This document shows, piece by piece, positions 1 through 11,711 of a stretch of DNA of 36,176 bases. Position numbers and translations under genes: made by a program. Below the pieces are notes generated by a model. That model did no database searches. It was given only the letters and a program-made list of their open reading frames with translations, and was not told the origin of the DNA. The number at the start of each line of letters is the position of its first letter. Position 1 is the first letter of the stretch. This DNA is from Jimgerdemannia flammicorona (lineage: Eukaryota; Mucoromycota; Endogonomycetes; Endogonales; Endogonaceae): assembly GCA_003990745.1 (NCBI GenBank), contig RBNI01000241.1, positions 1-36,176 of the forward strand, in the 5' to 3' direction.

Positions 1-199
1 TACCCCTTCCCAATGAAAGACCACTTTGTCCATCACGATCCCCACCCTCTCACCACTTTGCGCACAGATCCTAGTTACCAAGCTGCGGCGCCGCCCCCCC
101 ACAGGGCCCCACCCAACCCACCAGGTGTGAAGTGCTCATTGCCACTCCCCAAGGTGGTATGGACATGCTGGGGGGTCAGACGGGGGTGGGGTCATGAGA

Positions 200-1471
200 T
201 TAGCCACGGCGAATAGAGCACTCTGTGCCTGGGTGAGAGCCGTAGCAGAACAAGCAGACATGGGGGCGGCCACAATTGCTGTAGCAGCCAGAGCCATTGT
301 AGTTGCGACAGATAGAACTAGCTGCACCATCTAAGGAGAGAGTATCATCCGGTTTGATGGGGAATGTAGGTCGCATAAGAGGGGTTTGGATGCAAGAGGT
401 CGACACATGCCCCCGCACCCTGCACCGAAAGCATAAAAGGGGGCATGATGAGGTCATTCTGGGACTTCCTGTTGAGGAGGCCATTGCCCGTATGGGCCGA
501 TGTATTAGTTGGTAGGCAAGTGGTACTGATGCCGGCTGGCTGACGATGGTTTCAAATGTGCACCGGACAGCATCTGGGTTGGCAATATCCAGCTCCAGAA
601 AGGATGCTTTAAGTGTGTGAACTTGCCGGTCAAACCGCTGAAGGGCAGCCTAGTCGTAATAGTCGTTGATGGCCTTGATGATAAAGATGATATGTGCGAG
701 TAGCTGTGCAGCATGTGCAGTGTGGGGGGCAGCCCGAGTAGTGCCCAGAGACAGCAATGCACCCTGAATGTTGAAGATGGCTTCAAGCCAGAGTGGTAGG
801 TCGAGATTGCGGTCTGGTGGATGTGAATCAGGTTTTCGCTGATTGCTTGGATGCGATAGCAAGGTGTTGCCTGTCCATTCGGCCAGTATTTGGTATTCCC
901 CTGCCTCAAGTGAGGTCAGTAGCTCCGATGGAACCCAATCGCGACATAGAATGGCATCAGAGACAAACGGGGGGTTAGACGACTTACCATTTAAAGGGTT
1001 TGAAAACCATGCTGGTAAGGGTGCTGATAGGGTTGGCTGCAGTAAAAGCGAGGGAATTGTTGGAGAGGTGAAGGCGGCTGGAAGAGGGAGTGCTGGCAGT
1101 AAGCTGGATGGTAGGACTAGAGGGGGGTTGGTGTTGGCTAAAGGTCCGTGGAGACATGCTGCGAGTGCTAGAAGTAGCCATTCGATCAATGTGTCGACTT
1201 CATGACCATCAGGGAGCAGTGCTGGAGCCAGTGCCATAGGTTCGGTGACTGGGAAATTGGGGCCAGGTCGATGAGCATCGAGATGTGTAACCAGGGTGGC
1301 CTTTTGACCGTCTATGGAGAGGTCGTGTTTGCAGCAGAGTGTGATGAGCTGGTCCTTGTGCAATGTATGTAGGCCAGTTAAGTTGGGAATTGATGGGGGC
1401 GCGTGTGGGGCACCAGGTGCTGGAACTGGGAGACCAGACAGTTGGCCTTGAGACCGACGGATAGGTGGCAT
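200..1471 (-). pseudogene. Gag-like protein with SAP domain and zinc knuckles, one in-frame stop
   Basis: A single minus-strand frame runs from an ATG at 1471 to a TAA at 200, about 422 codons, broken only by a TAG at 650-652. Residues about 34-68 fit a SAP motif (leucine-rich helix, HDLSIDGQKATLVTHL). Near the C-terminus there is a canonical CCHC knuckle (CFRCRVRGHVSTSC, C-x2-C-x4-H-x4-C) followed by a second Cys/His-rich cluster (start CRNYNGSGC, later HVCLFC and HPGTEC). Such clusters are typical of retroelement Gag/nucleocapsid proteins, and the fold would bind nucleic acid. The stop could derive from CAG by one transition, matching decay seen in the neighbouring elements. No polymerase or recombinase domain is visible in the 200 bases left, so the parent element's class is unknown. 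Confidence 0.6.
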
Positions 1472-1601
1472 GATGTATCTGAGAGATAGTGCATGAAATC
1501 AATTGATATGAATTACTAACGACGATTGCTAGAGTATGTTGAGAGAAATGTGTGGCCGCTGCCTAACTCTTGGGCATGCAGTTGGAGCTCAGGCTAGCTA
1601 A

Positions 1602-1772
1602 GGTAGGGTGCAGAAAGCGATTGAAACTGACTAAGCTAAGATGGTGGATTGCATGATTACATTGCATGAATGTTTAAGCGCATGGTAGGGTGCAGGAAGT
1701 GATTGAAACTGACTAATCTAAGATGGTAGTTGTATTGCACGATGAATGTTAGATGCACAAGTGTTAAGCGCA
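1602..1772. repeat. Two tandem copies of an ~81-bp unit
   Basis: A near-identical block starting GGTAGGGTGCAG occurs at about 1602 and again at 1684. The first ~43 bases are almost the same; the remainder, ending in TTAAGCGCA, is looser. It lies upstream of the minus-strand Gag-like ORF and may belong to that element's 5' region. Confidence 0.7.
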
Positions 1773-1789
1773 ATGGCCACTTTGCTACA

Positions 1790-2570
1790 TTTTGAACTAT
1801 ATTCACAACTATATTAAATACTAGATAATTATATAGTTTGTCTATTTAATTAATAACATAACAAATATTATTATTAATATTAACAATATCTATATCTAAA
1901 ACAAGCTACCTAAGAAAATATTTATTACTTGAGATATATATTCAAATACTATATATAAATAAAAAATAAATTACAAGGAATATAATTTTAAAAATCTATT
2001 TTAGGTTTTATAATATAATTTATATAATTTATTGATTATTATAAAGTTTATAATGGTATTTTATATTTAAATATTAAAAATATTATTTATTTCTTATTAT
2101 ATTATATATTAAAGATATAACTTATTTATTTTTATATTGTAATATATGTGATTTAGTTTTGTAAACTTTAAGAATACTATTATTATATTACCTTTTAAGT
2201 TGTGCTATAATATAGATAAATTTATCTATAAAATGTTTTATTTTTGAATTTTATTTATCTTATATATATTATTTTTATAATTTTTTTTAAATTTTAAATA
2301 TTTATTACTACAAGTATAAATAAATAAATGAATAAATTAAAATTATAGGAGTTTTAATTTATTTACCTATTTAGCTTACTTTATGAAAAATTTTAAAGTT
2401 ATATCTCTTCTTTTATTCTTTTCTTTTACTAATCTCCAAAAACTTTCTAAAAATATAGAGTTTTTTATTTACTCATCTAATTTTCTTATTTTTTTTGATC
2501 ACTATCTCTTATTATATCAAATTTATTATCATCTTCTCATCTATATTATATAATGAATGTTGAGATGGCA
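1790..2570. other. Very AT-rich, gene-free spacer
   Basis: Almost entirely A and T with short homopolymers. I see no ORF, no repeat unit and no element terminus. It ends abruptly where gypsy-derived coding sequence begins at about 2570, so it may be strongly decayed element sequence. Confidence 0.6.
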
Positions 2571-3042
2571 ACTTGATATATCCAGAAGTACAAACAATCT
2601 GGGGTCAAGAATTATCTGAGAAAGAAGAAACCCCTGAATAGGAGATTCCTGAACAAGAAGTACCTGAAGAAGAAGAGGTCCTCAAACTTATTCCTGAGAT
2701 GACCCTCACTGGACACCACCTGAAAACAATGATTTCTAGAATATTAAAGAAGGACTCAGTACAATCTCCATATTCCTAAGCAAGAAATATACTAAGAGAG
2801 AGCCTTTCAGCTAGGAAGATGTCCACATCAAGTGGTCTTCCACTCTCCCCAAGACTACTGCTATCAGTGCCACCAGCTGGATTAATAAGAAAGATAGAGA
2901 CCCTGAAGATTTGAACCCCCAACAACAGTTGTGCAGTCAACTATCTTCCAAGAAGTTACTATCAAGTTATAAAGCCAATTCAGAGGATAAGGTCTCTTTA
3001 CCCAAATAGAAGTATATCCCTTAGCCACCCTTTCTCTAACTT

Positions 3043-3330
3043 ATGACCAAGAAGGATACCAATTCCCAAAACAACAAGAGATCAATAATCAGAAATAGCA
3101 TTTCTAAGCAATGGGATATTGTAATCATAGAAGGCACCCAGACTACCAAGACTGCAGACATCAGAAGATTCACCTCAGCCAGGATGTTGCAATCAATATA
3201 TTGTAGAGAGGAGATAACAGATCAGATCCAAAAATGTCAAGCCAAGAAGATAGAAAGAAGAACTCTCAAGATCTATGATTTAGAAGAAAATATTCTAGCT
3301 CTCATCAGACATACAACCCACCAAGGATAG
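3043..3330 (+). pseudogene. Gypsy copy 1 polyprotein fragment upstream of dUTPase
   Basis: The longest open piece (95 codons) of the polyprotein ahead of the dUTPase, in the same frame as the dUTPase at 3562. It is basic and polar (KRSIIRNSISKQWD, ENILALIRHT) with no domain I recognise. The same segment, more decayed, can be followed in gypsy copy 2 at about 20.95-21.2 kb, which shows it belongs to the element and is not a host gene. Confidence 0.5.
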
Positions 3331-3555
3331 ATAGAAGATGCCACCAACTTCATGGAAGCCCTAGAACCTACAGGAAAGAGAGGAATCAACTATCTCTGAG
3401 ATTCCTCTACTGGAGTCAGATGGCTGCACCTCAACCTCAGAGTCTGAAGGCTTTCTGCTAGTAGAGCTTCAGCCCAAGGACAGTCTGAACTTAGCTAAGA
3501 TGTTGCCCAGTATGCCCTGCTACATCCCAAGGCCAAACCCCCAACCAAAGCTCAC

Positions 3556-3850
3556 CAAGAAGATATAAAGTATGACCTCTACAGTCTGGAGGATGAATCT
3601 ATCAAGCCTGGAAAAACACTAATATTCAGAACCAGACTAGCTATACAGCCATCTCAAGAAACTTATATCCAACTGACCTCAAGGTCTGGACTTGCCAGAT
3701 AAGGAATAACTATAGAAGGAGAAACTATTGATCCAGGATATTCAGGAAAAATCAAGATCATCCTGCATAATAGTAGTACAGAATAGCACCAAATCATGAG
3801 AGAACAGAATATTGCCCAAGTAGTCTTCATGAAAGTCAAGACCCAAAAAT
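3556..3850 (+). pseudogene. dUTPase-like domain of gypsy copy 1
   Basis: In frame 1 the translation shows the trimeric dUTPase motif series in order: YDLYSLED (motif 1), TSRSGLAR (motif 2), GETIDPGYSGKIKIIL (motif 3) and QNIAQVVFM (motif 4). Active dUTPase hydrolyses dUTP to dUMP and limits uracil incorporation. Here it lies inside the polyprotein between the Gag/protease part and RT. Two in-frame stops interrupt it, after SRSGLAR and after NSSTE. Motif 5 is not obvious. A second copy at 21.44-21.72 kb supports it as an inherited part of this family. The assignment rests on motif order and spacing. Confidence 0.72.
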
Positions 3851-4246
3851 TATAAGAAGTCTCTGAACTGACTGAAGGAACAAGACAAGTCAAAGGATTT
3901 GAAAGCTCAGATAAAAAGGAAGTATATCTCCTTTAGGTCAATTACCACAAGAGGAATGTTCTCCAGCAAATATACTACCAACTAGTCAAATTGCACATGA
4001 ATCTCATTCTGGAGCCTGGAGAGCAAACCACCTTTGAAATCTTTGTACCACCTGACCTCAGAAATCTCTTCTTTGAACTCAATGAAGATATCCTAAATCT
4101 GGATATTGAAGGATATATATTCTCCAACAAGATGAATCCAGTGTACTCCCAAGCAACCAACCAGAGTTGAGACAGCATCATCTTGCCAAAAGGAACCATC
4201 ATAGGACATCTGGTACCTTTTCTCAACTGAACTCATAGAGAAGTTT

Positions 4247-5244
4247 ATGAACTATACTTATCAGGAAATAGTGAAGCCTTCCACCAACATTGGAGAAGAA
4301 TTGACACCCCAGCAATGCCAACAACTAGTAGAACTCCTCAACAAGTATCAAGATATCTTCACTACTAATTTTGGTAACCTGCCCTACAACCCATCATATC
4401 ATCACAGTATAAATACAGAAAATGCAACACCCATCTGGCAGAAATCCAATAGAATACCCTATCACTTAAAGATATTTAAAAAGGAACATATTCAAGAACT
4501 CTTAGACAATGGAGTCATCCAACCCTCAACCAGCTCTTGGGCCAGTCCTATACTTATTGTTCCAAAGAAAGGAGAATGAAGACTCTGTATAGACTATCAG
4601 AAACTCAATTCAGTCACTAAAAAGAATACTTATCCTTTTCCCAGAATAAATGATCTCTTGAACCAGTTATAAGATGCCAGATACTTCAGCAGTATGTATC
4701 TTTTTGCAGGATTTCATGAGATCCTCATAGACCTAAGAAACATTCAAAAGACAGTCTTTCTTACTCTAGGAAAACTGTTTGAATACCTCCAAATGCTCTT
4801 TGAACTTTGCAATACACCTTCCACCTTCCAGAGAATGATGAATTCAGTCTATACCTCTCTAATTCACTACTATCTGATTGTATATATGGATGATTCAAAT
4901 ATCTACTCAGCAAATTTTGAGAAATACCTACACCACCTTGAAGAATTCTTCAAGCTCACTTGTAAGAACTTCCTGAGACTCAATGCTAAGAAATGCTACT
5001 TTGGAAAATAGAAACTTGAATTTCTTAGATGTATAGTTTTGAAAGAAAGAACTCATACAGACCTAAAGAAACCAAGAAGATCAATAATTGGCCAGTACCC
5101 AAGACTCCAAAGGAAACACTATCATTCCTAATACTAGTATCTTACTACAGAAGGTTTATCAAGGACTTTGCCCAAATTGCTGCCCTAATTCAAATCCTTC
5201 TCAAGAAAGAAGTACCTTACAAATGGACAGATTATAAGAACTAG
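4247..5244 (+). pseudogene. Reverse transcriptase domain of gypsy copy 1
   Basis: Open pieces at 4247-4579, 4694-5011 and 5029-5244 together give a Ty3/gypsy RT. Visible hallmarks are GVIQPSTSSWASPILIVPKK, then [10 protein letters not shown] directly after a stop where the family has Trp, and the catalytic box YMDD at 4883-4894. The first two pieces share a frame and the third is shifted. Most interrupting stops sit where the family has Trp or Gln, consistent with G-to-A or C-to-T change. The dUTPase lies in another frame, so an indel or frameshift separates the two near 4230. Confidence 0.85.
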
Positions 5245-5249
5245 CCTTC

Positions 5250-6740
5250 AAGGAACTTAAGCACTAAATGATCACAGCACCAATTCTTGCTTGCTCTAAT
5301 CTACAGAAGCCATTCATCTTATACATAGATATCTCCATAGATGGCCTTGGAGTAGTTCTAGCCCAGAAGGACCTGATCAACAATATCATGTAATAGCTTA
5401 TATAAGCCAAGCTACTAATTAACAGCAGATGAACTATGGCAGTACCAAATTTCAATGCCTTACAGTCATATGGGCAGTTACTCCATTTAAGCATTACCTT
5501 ATCAGAAAAGATTTGCCCTGATATGTAACTGACTATACAGCCCTCAAATGGCTATTTAACTACAAGAAACCTACTGAAATCCTAGTCTGCTGGATCCTTA
5601 TCCTTCAGAATTACAAAATCACCATTATCTACAAAGTAGGGAAAGCTCACAACAATGTCAATGTACTTTCCCACCAACCCCAATAAATCAGAAAAGTGGT
5701 GTACTAAGGAATTATACCTTAAAGGAAATTTCTCAGACTATTAAGGTACAAGAAGATCTCATCTGAAAAGAACATCAGAAAGCTCACCAAGGATAGGTGA
5801 ATATAGAAGAAAAGCTACAAACAACATACCAACACTAGTCCAAACTCAGAACACAAGTCTAGGACATACTCAAGAAATGTGACATCTGCCAGAAGTACCA
5901 AGAAAGGAAGAACCACCAAGCATCACTACAACCAATTGTACCACCAGACAACATTCAGAGATAGAGAGTAGATGTGATTAGACCTCTACTAGTTACATCA
6001 AGAAGGAACAAGTATATTCTTGTATTTGTGGAATATCTGACCAAGTGGCCCAAGGCTTTACCAATGGAAATTGCTGATGCCTTAGCCATTGTAGGCCTTC
6101 TTCATGAACTCATACTCAGATATAGATCTCCAGAAGAACTTATCTCTAACTGAGGTACAGAATTCATCAATAATATAATTATAAGTTATACCTGAATTCA
6201 TAAGATCCACCTTAAACAGACCACATCATATTACTCTCAGACCAATAGTATGACAGAAAGAATGAATTAGACTATCAAGAAAGAACTTGCTCAATTCAAT
6301 CCTACCAACTGAGATCTTGGCTTACCTGAGATCCAAAGAGAAATCCAGAATACCTCTACTGCCTCTACCAAAAAAAGTCCTTTGAGATGATGTTTGCCAT
6401 GAAAATCAGAACTACTGACTATGACAATCTTGGAGATCTCCTCAAGAAGACAGAACTATTATATAATCAAGCATGAGTTCAGATTATTAAAGCTCAAGAT
6501 AGACAAAAGAAGTACTATAACTAGAAGTAGAAGGATAAGGAGATTAAGATTAGAGATCAAGTACTAGATTGGAGAAGTATAATTAAGAGAAACTTTGCTA
6601 CCCAACTGCAGCCCAAATGGGAAGGACCTTATCATGTATACAACATCAGAGGAACCATTATCTATTTAAGAAACATGGATGGAAGAACTCTCAGGACACC
6701 AGTATACATTAACCATCTCAAGATATATCTCTCTTACTAT
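5250..6740 (+). pseudogene. RNase H and integrase region of gypsy copy 1
   Basis: After RT, fragments LYIDISIDGLGVVL, DYTALKWLF and KVGKAHNNVNVLS mark RNase H. A zinc-finger piece (CDICQKYQ, about 5880-5900) and an integrase core follow: VDVIRPL, KYILVFVEYLTKWPKALP, GTEF and MTERMN. The residue expected as the second catalytic Asp reads Asn and is followed by a stop. The end (LRTPVYINHLKIYL, about 6690-6735) is the usual gypsy pol tail. There are many stops and no long ORF. The copia element inserted just downstream. Confidence 0.75.
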
Positions 6741-6749
6741 GAACAAGAC

Positions 6750-6902
6750 TATTGAAATATGTAGGTTACAACTCGATATATGGTGGCGCAGCCTTCCTTG
6801 ACTATGTCATCATGTAAATGTCACTAATGGCGACACATAAAAGTGCGTAAGAATTAGCAATAAACAGTTTACTTCTCTCTCCAAAGTCCATATTCCACAA
6901 CA
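6750..6902 (+). repeat. 5' LTR of the copia element
   Basis: Near-identical to 11012-11164. It begins TATTGAAATATGTAGG and ends CCACAACA. Differences from the 3' LTR are mostly C/T and G/A transitions (for example GCGCAG versus GCACAG). Confidence 0.9.
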
Positions 6903-6904
6903 AA

Positions 6905-6918
6905 AGGTTATGAGCCCC
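6905..6918 (+). other. Putative primer-binding site of the copia element
   Basis: The bases after the 5' LTR contain GGTTATGAGCCCC. This resembles the copia-type primer site that pairs with the anticodon region of a cleaved initiator methionine tRNA, which carries the TTATG core. The match is from memory of the Drosophila copia pattern and is not exact. Confidence 0.5.
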
Positions 6919-6970
6919 ACTTAGCAGCTATAATACACTCTCTAACACATACGCTACACTACGCTATACA

Positions 6971-9900
6971 ATGGCTACTAGTTCAAGCAGTGCTAGCAGC
7001 ATGCTGCCAAGTTCTGGTAACACAAACACAAACACAGCCGGAATGGGTTTCATTTCCATGACGACGAATATTCTGGCAGTGGCGCCAATGTCAATGGTAA
7101 AGAGGACAATTTCTGTCTTTGATGGTAAGGACTATGCCATATGGGCATACCATATGAAGAATCTCCTAGAAGAATGTGGTTTGGAGGACTACTGGAAGCC
7201 ACAGACACAAGTAACAACATATGACGCCACGAAAGATCGCAAAGTGCTAAGGGAGATTACATTCACCCTGTCGAATGCGCAAATGAAGCTGGTAATCAAC
7301 GCTATGACGGCAAATGAAGCCTGGGAGATTTTATGCAATCACCATCAACAGGCATCCGCATCAAACAGATTCCACTTAAAGGCACAACTATTCAATCTTC
7401 GAATTAAGTCCAAGGAGAGCATCCGGAACTATGCCAATCGAGTCGACGAGCTGGCGAATCAAGTGAATTCCCTTACATCTACGCTGGCGGACACCATCAA
7501 GGATGAAGACAAGGTCCTGGCTCTTATATGAGGCCTTCCCAAAGCATACAACATGGTTGTCGCTGCTATGAGGGAATCTGGCAGATTATCAGATTATAAG
7601 CACATCATTACAAGCCTTTTAAACAAGGAAATAAGGCTAGACAGCAACAATGCCAACGAGGAATACAACAAGAAAGCATTCTACGGCGGAGCACGTGGAT
7701 GAGGCAAAGGCAAGCCGAACAAAGGTCGAGGCCAGCAATGTGAGAAATTTGACAGTAAATGCTTTTACTATAATAAGCATGGACATCATGAGCAGGACTG
7801 CAACTGCAAGAAGAAGGAAAAGGGTGGCCAACAGCAAGGACAATGGCAGGCAAACACAGTGGATGCCAACAACGAAAACAGCAGTGGCGGAGGTCTATTC
7901 TTCGCAGAAGCGGCGACCTATCCATATGCAGAAACCATTGAAATAGGAGGAAATTCGGAACCAACCGCCAGTTCCACCAACGCCAGTTACAGATGCAATT
8001 CCACCAGTTCGACATCTACAAATCCTGGTCAACAAAACACTTTTCAGACAGCAAAAAATGGTGACGTCAACATCGGCACCAGCGCAAATATAAGCTATAC
8101 GCCAAACAGTGCTTATGTATGCAGTGAAGAGGTCTGGCTCATGGATTTGGGCACAATACAGCATATGACGGCTCACCGGGAGTAGTTCTCTATGTATGAG
8201 AAGTTCGAGCATCCCATACCTATCAAGGTAGGCAACAATAACGTCATTTACGCTCAAGGGAAAGGCAACGTAGGCATACATCTATATAGAAACGTTGATG
8301 AACCTTCAGGCACCTTTGTGGATGTACTATATGCTCTAGATATAGGCAAGAACCTCTTTTCGATAGGCTGGATGATGGCTCGCGGGGACAGAGGAGTAAA
8401 TATACTCCCAAATGGTGTAATGGTAATCAATCTGAAGAACAATAAGGAGTTAATGTATGCATCGAAAAAGGGGAATCTATATGCAATCAATGGCATGCCG
8501 AGTGGCACTACATCCGCATATTCTGCAACTATGACAGGAGAGGATTTCTGGCATATAATGCATGAATGCTTAGGACATATCGGTAAAACGAGTCTCGAAC
8601 AGATGGTAAGGAGCAAGTCCATGTATAGTTTACCAGACTATATGCCACTGGATTTCTTTTGCGATGGATGTGCAGCAAACAAGGCTTCCCAGCAACCTTT
8701 TCAGGAATGAATGAAGCGAGCGGCCGGCATTCTTGATTTGATTCATACGGATATTTGTGGCCCCATGCGAATGGCATCACACTCTGGAAAGAAGTATTTT
8801 ATTACATTCATTGATGATTATACATGCAAAGTCCACGTATATCTCATTGCGGGGAAAAATGAGGTATTTGACAAATTCCGGGAATTCAAGGCAGCCGTGG
8901 AGAATGAGACGGGATGTAGAATACAAACCCTATGCTCAGATAACGGCAAAGAATATGTCAACAAAGGTTTCAGACACTTCTTGAAGAAGAATGGTATACA
9001 GCACTCTATGACAGCCCCTTATATACCTCAGCAAAATGGCATGGTGGAACGATTCAATCGAACGGTAGTGGAAATGGCTAGAATGATAATGAATACAGCC
9101 GGCTTACCAAAGTCCTTTTGGGTGGAAGTGGTGAATATGGCAGCATATATTCGAAATCATTGTTTCTCTCGAGCTCTAAGCAAGGATCCCGGCAAGTAAT
9201 CCAGGAATGACAGCAATCTTACCTCTGAGGAATTATGGAATGGATCCAAGCCTGACATTTCACACTTACACATATTCAGAAGCAAGGCATACATTCTGGA
9301 CAAAGGTGGCAACTGAGGCAAGTTTGAACCTAAGGCAGATAAGCATATATTCCTTGGATACGATGGAGCGGGATACAGACTTTGGAACCCGCAGAAACGA
9401 CATATGATCATTTCACATGATGTACAGTTCAAAGAGACTAAGTAGGAAATTTATGTGGAAATTCCTATCTCAAATCTGACAGTGAATTTGACGGTACAGC
9501 CAGCGACATCTATGCCAACTGCAAAGGCTAGCGGAACAACATCTACACCCGGAACGACACCGAAGACTATGCCAAAGACATCCTTGGGACCTATGCCAGC
9601 GAAAACACAACCCATTCAAATGGAAATAAAGTTGCAAGAACCAAGGATAACAGAAATTATGGACAAGGATGATGAAGAGGATACCTTTCCGAAGGGTAAG
9701 AAGAAGTGCAAATCTGGGATGGATAACGAAGTCCAAGCAGATCTGGGAAATTACTGGAACCCACCCAAGTTATCTCATCGCAAACAACATCATGTGAACT
9801 ATGCCTGCGAATGCGCTTACATAGCAACGACCGGTGAGCCAGCACACTACGACGAAGCCATTCATTCAAACGATAAAAAGGAGTGGAAAAAGGCTATGGA

Positions 9901-10753
9901 CGAGGAGTATAACTCACTCATCGAGAATGATATGTGGGACTTGGTCCCTCTTCCAGCAAATCAACAAGCCATAGGATCCCAATGGGTGTATAAAATTAAA
10001 CGCGATAGCAACAGCGGCATAGAGCGATACAAGGCCCGATTTGTGGCAAAGGGGTATTCACAAGACTTTGGAGTCGACTACAACGAAACTTTTTCCCCGG
10101 TATTTAAGCTTACTTCACTTAGAATACTTCTTGCAATCAGAGCCAAGTATGACTATGAGATACATCAAATGGACATTAAGACAGCCTTCCTAAATAGAGA
10201 CATGGATACTGAACTATATGTTCTTCAACCACAAGGATATGAACTATACGACAATGATGGAAATGAGCTCATATGTAAATTATGCAAAGGGCTCTACAGA
10301 ATCAAGCAAGCAGCAAGGTTGTAGAATCAAAAGATCAATGGATATCTCCTAGACAACAGATTCATTTCATAGCAAATGCGTAAGCAACCATCAGTGGCAA
10401 TATCCTCTATGCAAGCGGAATATCAAGCGTTGTCAACGGCAACAAAGGAGGCTATCTGACTTCAAGAACTATTAAAGGAGCTGGGATACAAGCAATGGCA
10501 CTCTATGCTACTCCAGCAAGATAACCAATCAACGATTGCTTTGGTGAAGAACCCTATACATCATGTCAGAACGAAACACATTGACATACAGCATCATTTC
10601 ATACGTGAATGCATGGAAAACGGCACTATACACCTTGAATACACCCCAACAGAATATATGATGGCGGATTCATTGACTAAAGCCCTTCCAAAGGCAAAGT
10701 TTGACTTATGCATGCAAGGAATGGGTATTACAGGACTCTACGCTGGTAATTAA
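6971..10753 (+). pseudogene. Copia Gag-Pol polyprotein, ten in-frame stops, RT core deleted
   Basis: One frame holds, in order: Gag (FDGKDYAIWAYHMKNLLE); a zinc knuckle whose second Cys is Tyr (CFYYNKHGHHEQDC, about 7760-7801); protease with DLG instead of DSG (8144-8152); integrase (WHIMHE, CDGC, D at 8750, LCSDNGKEY, QNGMVERFNRT); and RT (GSQWVYKIK, ARFVAKGYSQ, MDIKTAFLN). After GYLLDNRF the frame jumps directly to RNase H (AISSMQAEYQAL), so the YVDD-containing part of RT is missing. Stops start at 7529, 7700, 8183, 8708, 9197, 9314, 9443, 10322, 10370 and 10457. There is no frameshift. Several stops replace conserved Trp (before NQKI, before LQELL). Confidence 0.92.
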
Positions 10754-11011
10754 GAACAATTCGGGATGAGATAGGATAATAGAGTGACAGCAAGCTTCTT
10801 TAACATTGATTCCTGCATTGGTGATTTCTACCAACATTGCTCATCCACGAATGTTCACATCTCTATTTTTCAACCTATTTTTTGTACTTTTAAAAAGGCA
10901 ATTTGGGTGTTTTTCAGTTTCTAGATAGTGGTCTGAACATTACAGCGAGATTTGCAGTGGTTATAGCTTAGTATTGCAGTTTGGGAATTTGCATATCTCG
11001 TTGAGCGGGAG

Positions 11012-11164
11012 TATTGAAATATGTAGGTTACAACTCGATATATGGTGGCACAGCCTTCCTTAACTACATCATCATGTAAACATCACTAATGGTGATGCGT
11101 AAAAGCGCATAAGAATTAGCAATAAACAGTTTGCTTCTCTCTCCAAAGTCTGTATTCCACAACA
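11012..11164 (+). repeat. 3' LTR of the copia element
   Basis: Matches 6750-6902 over its whole length with scattered transitions. It is preceded by a purine-rich stretch (GAGCGGGAG) that fits a polypurine tract, and is followed by CAGAC, the right member of the probable target duplication. Confidence 0.9.
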
Positions 11165-11169
11165 CAGAC

Positions 11170-11711
11170 AATTGATCTATGTCTCCAGACCCTTATTCTG
11201 AGTTTATTCCAATCACTCCCAGTTTCCCTCCCACAATTCCAACAAGCCAATGGAAACCCCTTTTATTGAATTCAGAGCCATCAAGAGAACTTCACCCTGG
11301 TCAGACATTTATTATAAGTCCACCAGCAATAAGCATACAGTACAATTGGGGAATAGTTGCAGAACCTTCCAGCTACAGACCTAACCTACATCAGAAACTC
11401 CACTGGCCTGATCCAGAAAACCACTACAGCTGCAGACAGATTGTATACAATTTACAAATGAAACATACCAGTACTAATATAGATACAATTCCCTCTGAAT
11501 GATATACCAAACATGAGTCTCACTACTTACTGGAGTATCATCAACTATGTTGAGATCCTGTTTTCAGAGGAAGAAGAAAAATCTTTTAAATAGAGTGACT
11601 CTGATCCAAATGAAGATACTGGTTCAGGTATTGATACTGAAGATGCTTATATATATTGGAATAATGACTAAAGAATTGTCTGAGGACAGACCATTCTTTA
11701 GTTGGAGCTGA
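11170..11711 (+). pseudogene. 3' internal region of gypsy copy 1 after the copia insertion
   Basis: When the copia element and one target copy are removed, this continues the gypsy sequence directly after the pol tail (YYEQD). An ORF at 11179-11502 (MSPDPYSEFIPITPSFPP) is Pro/Ser-rich and may be a C-terminal extension or a small extra ORF of the element. I recognise no domain. A purine-rich GGAGCTGA precedes the LTR start at 11712. Confidence 0.5.

Larger units (their letters stand above)
6750..11164 (+). mobile_element. Ty1/copia LTR retrotransposon
   Basis: It has two 153-bp LTRs (6750-6902 and 11012-11164), a primer-binding site just after the 5' LTR, and one 1261-codon Gag-Pol frame (6971-10753). 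LTR ends read TATTG and CAACA, close to the usual inverted TGTTG/CAACA. Flanking 5-mers are AAGAC on the left and CAGAC on the right, a plausible 5-bp target duplication with one change. It lies inside gypsy copy 1 near the end of pol, so it inserted later. Ten in-frame stops and an RT deletion make it non-autonomous. Confidence 0.92.
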
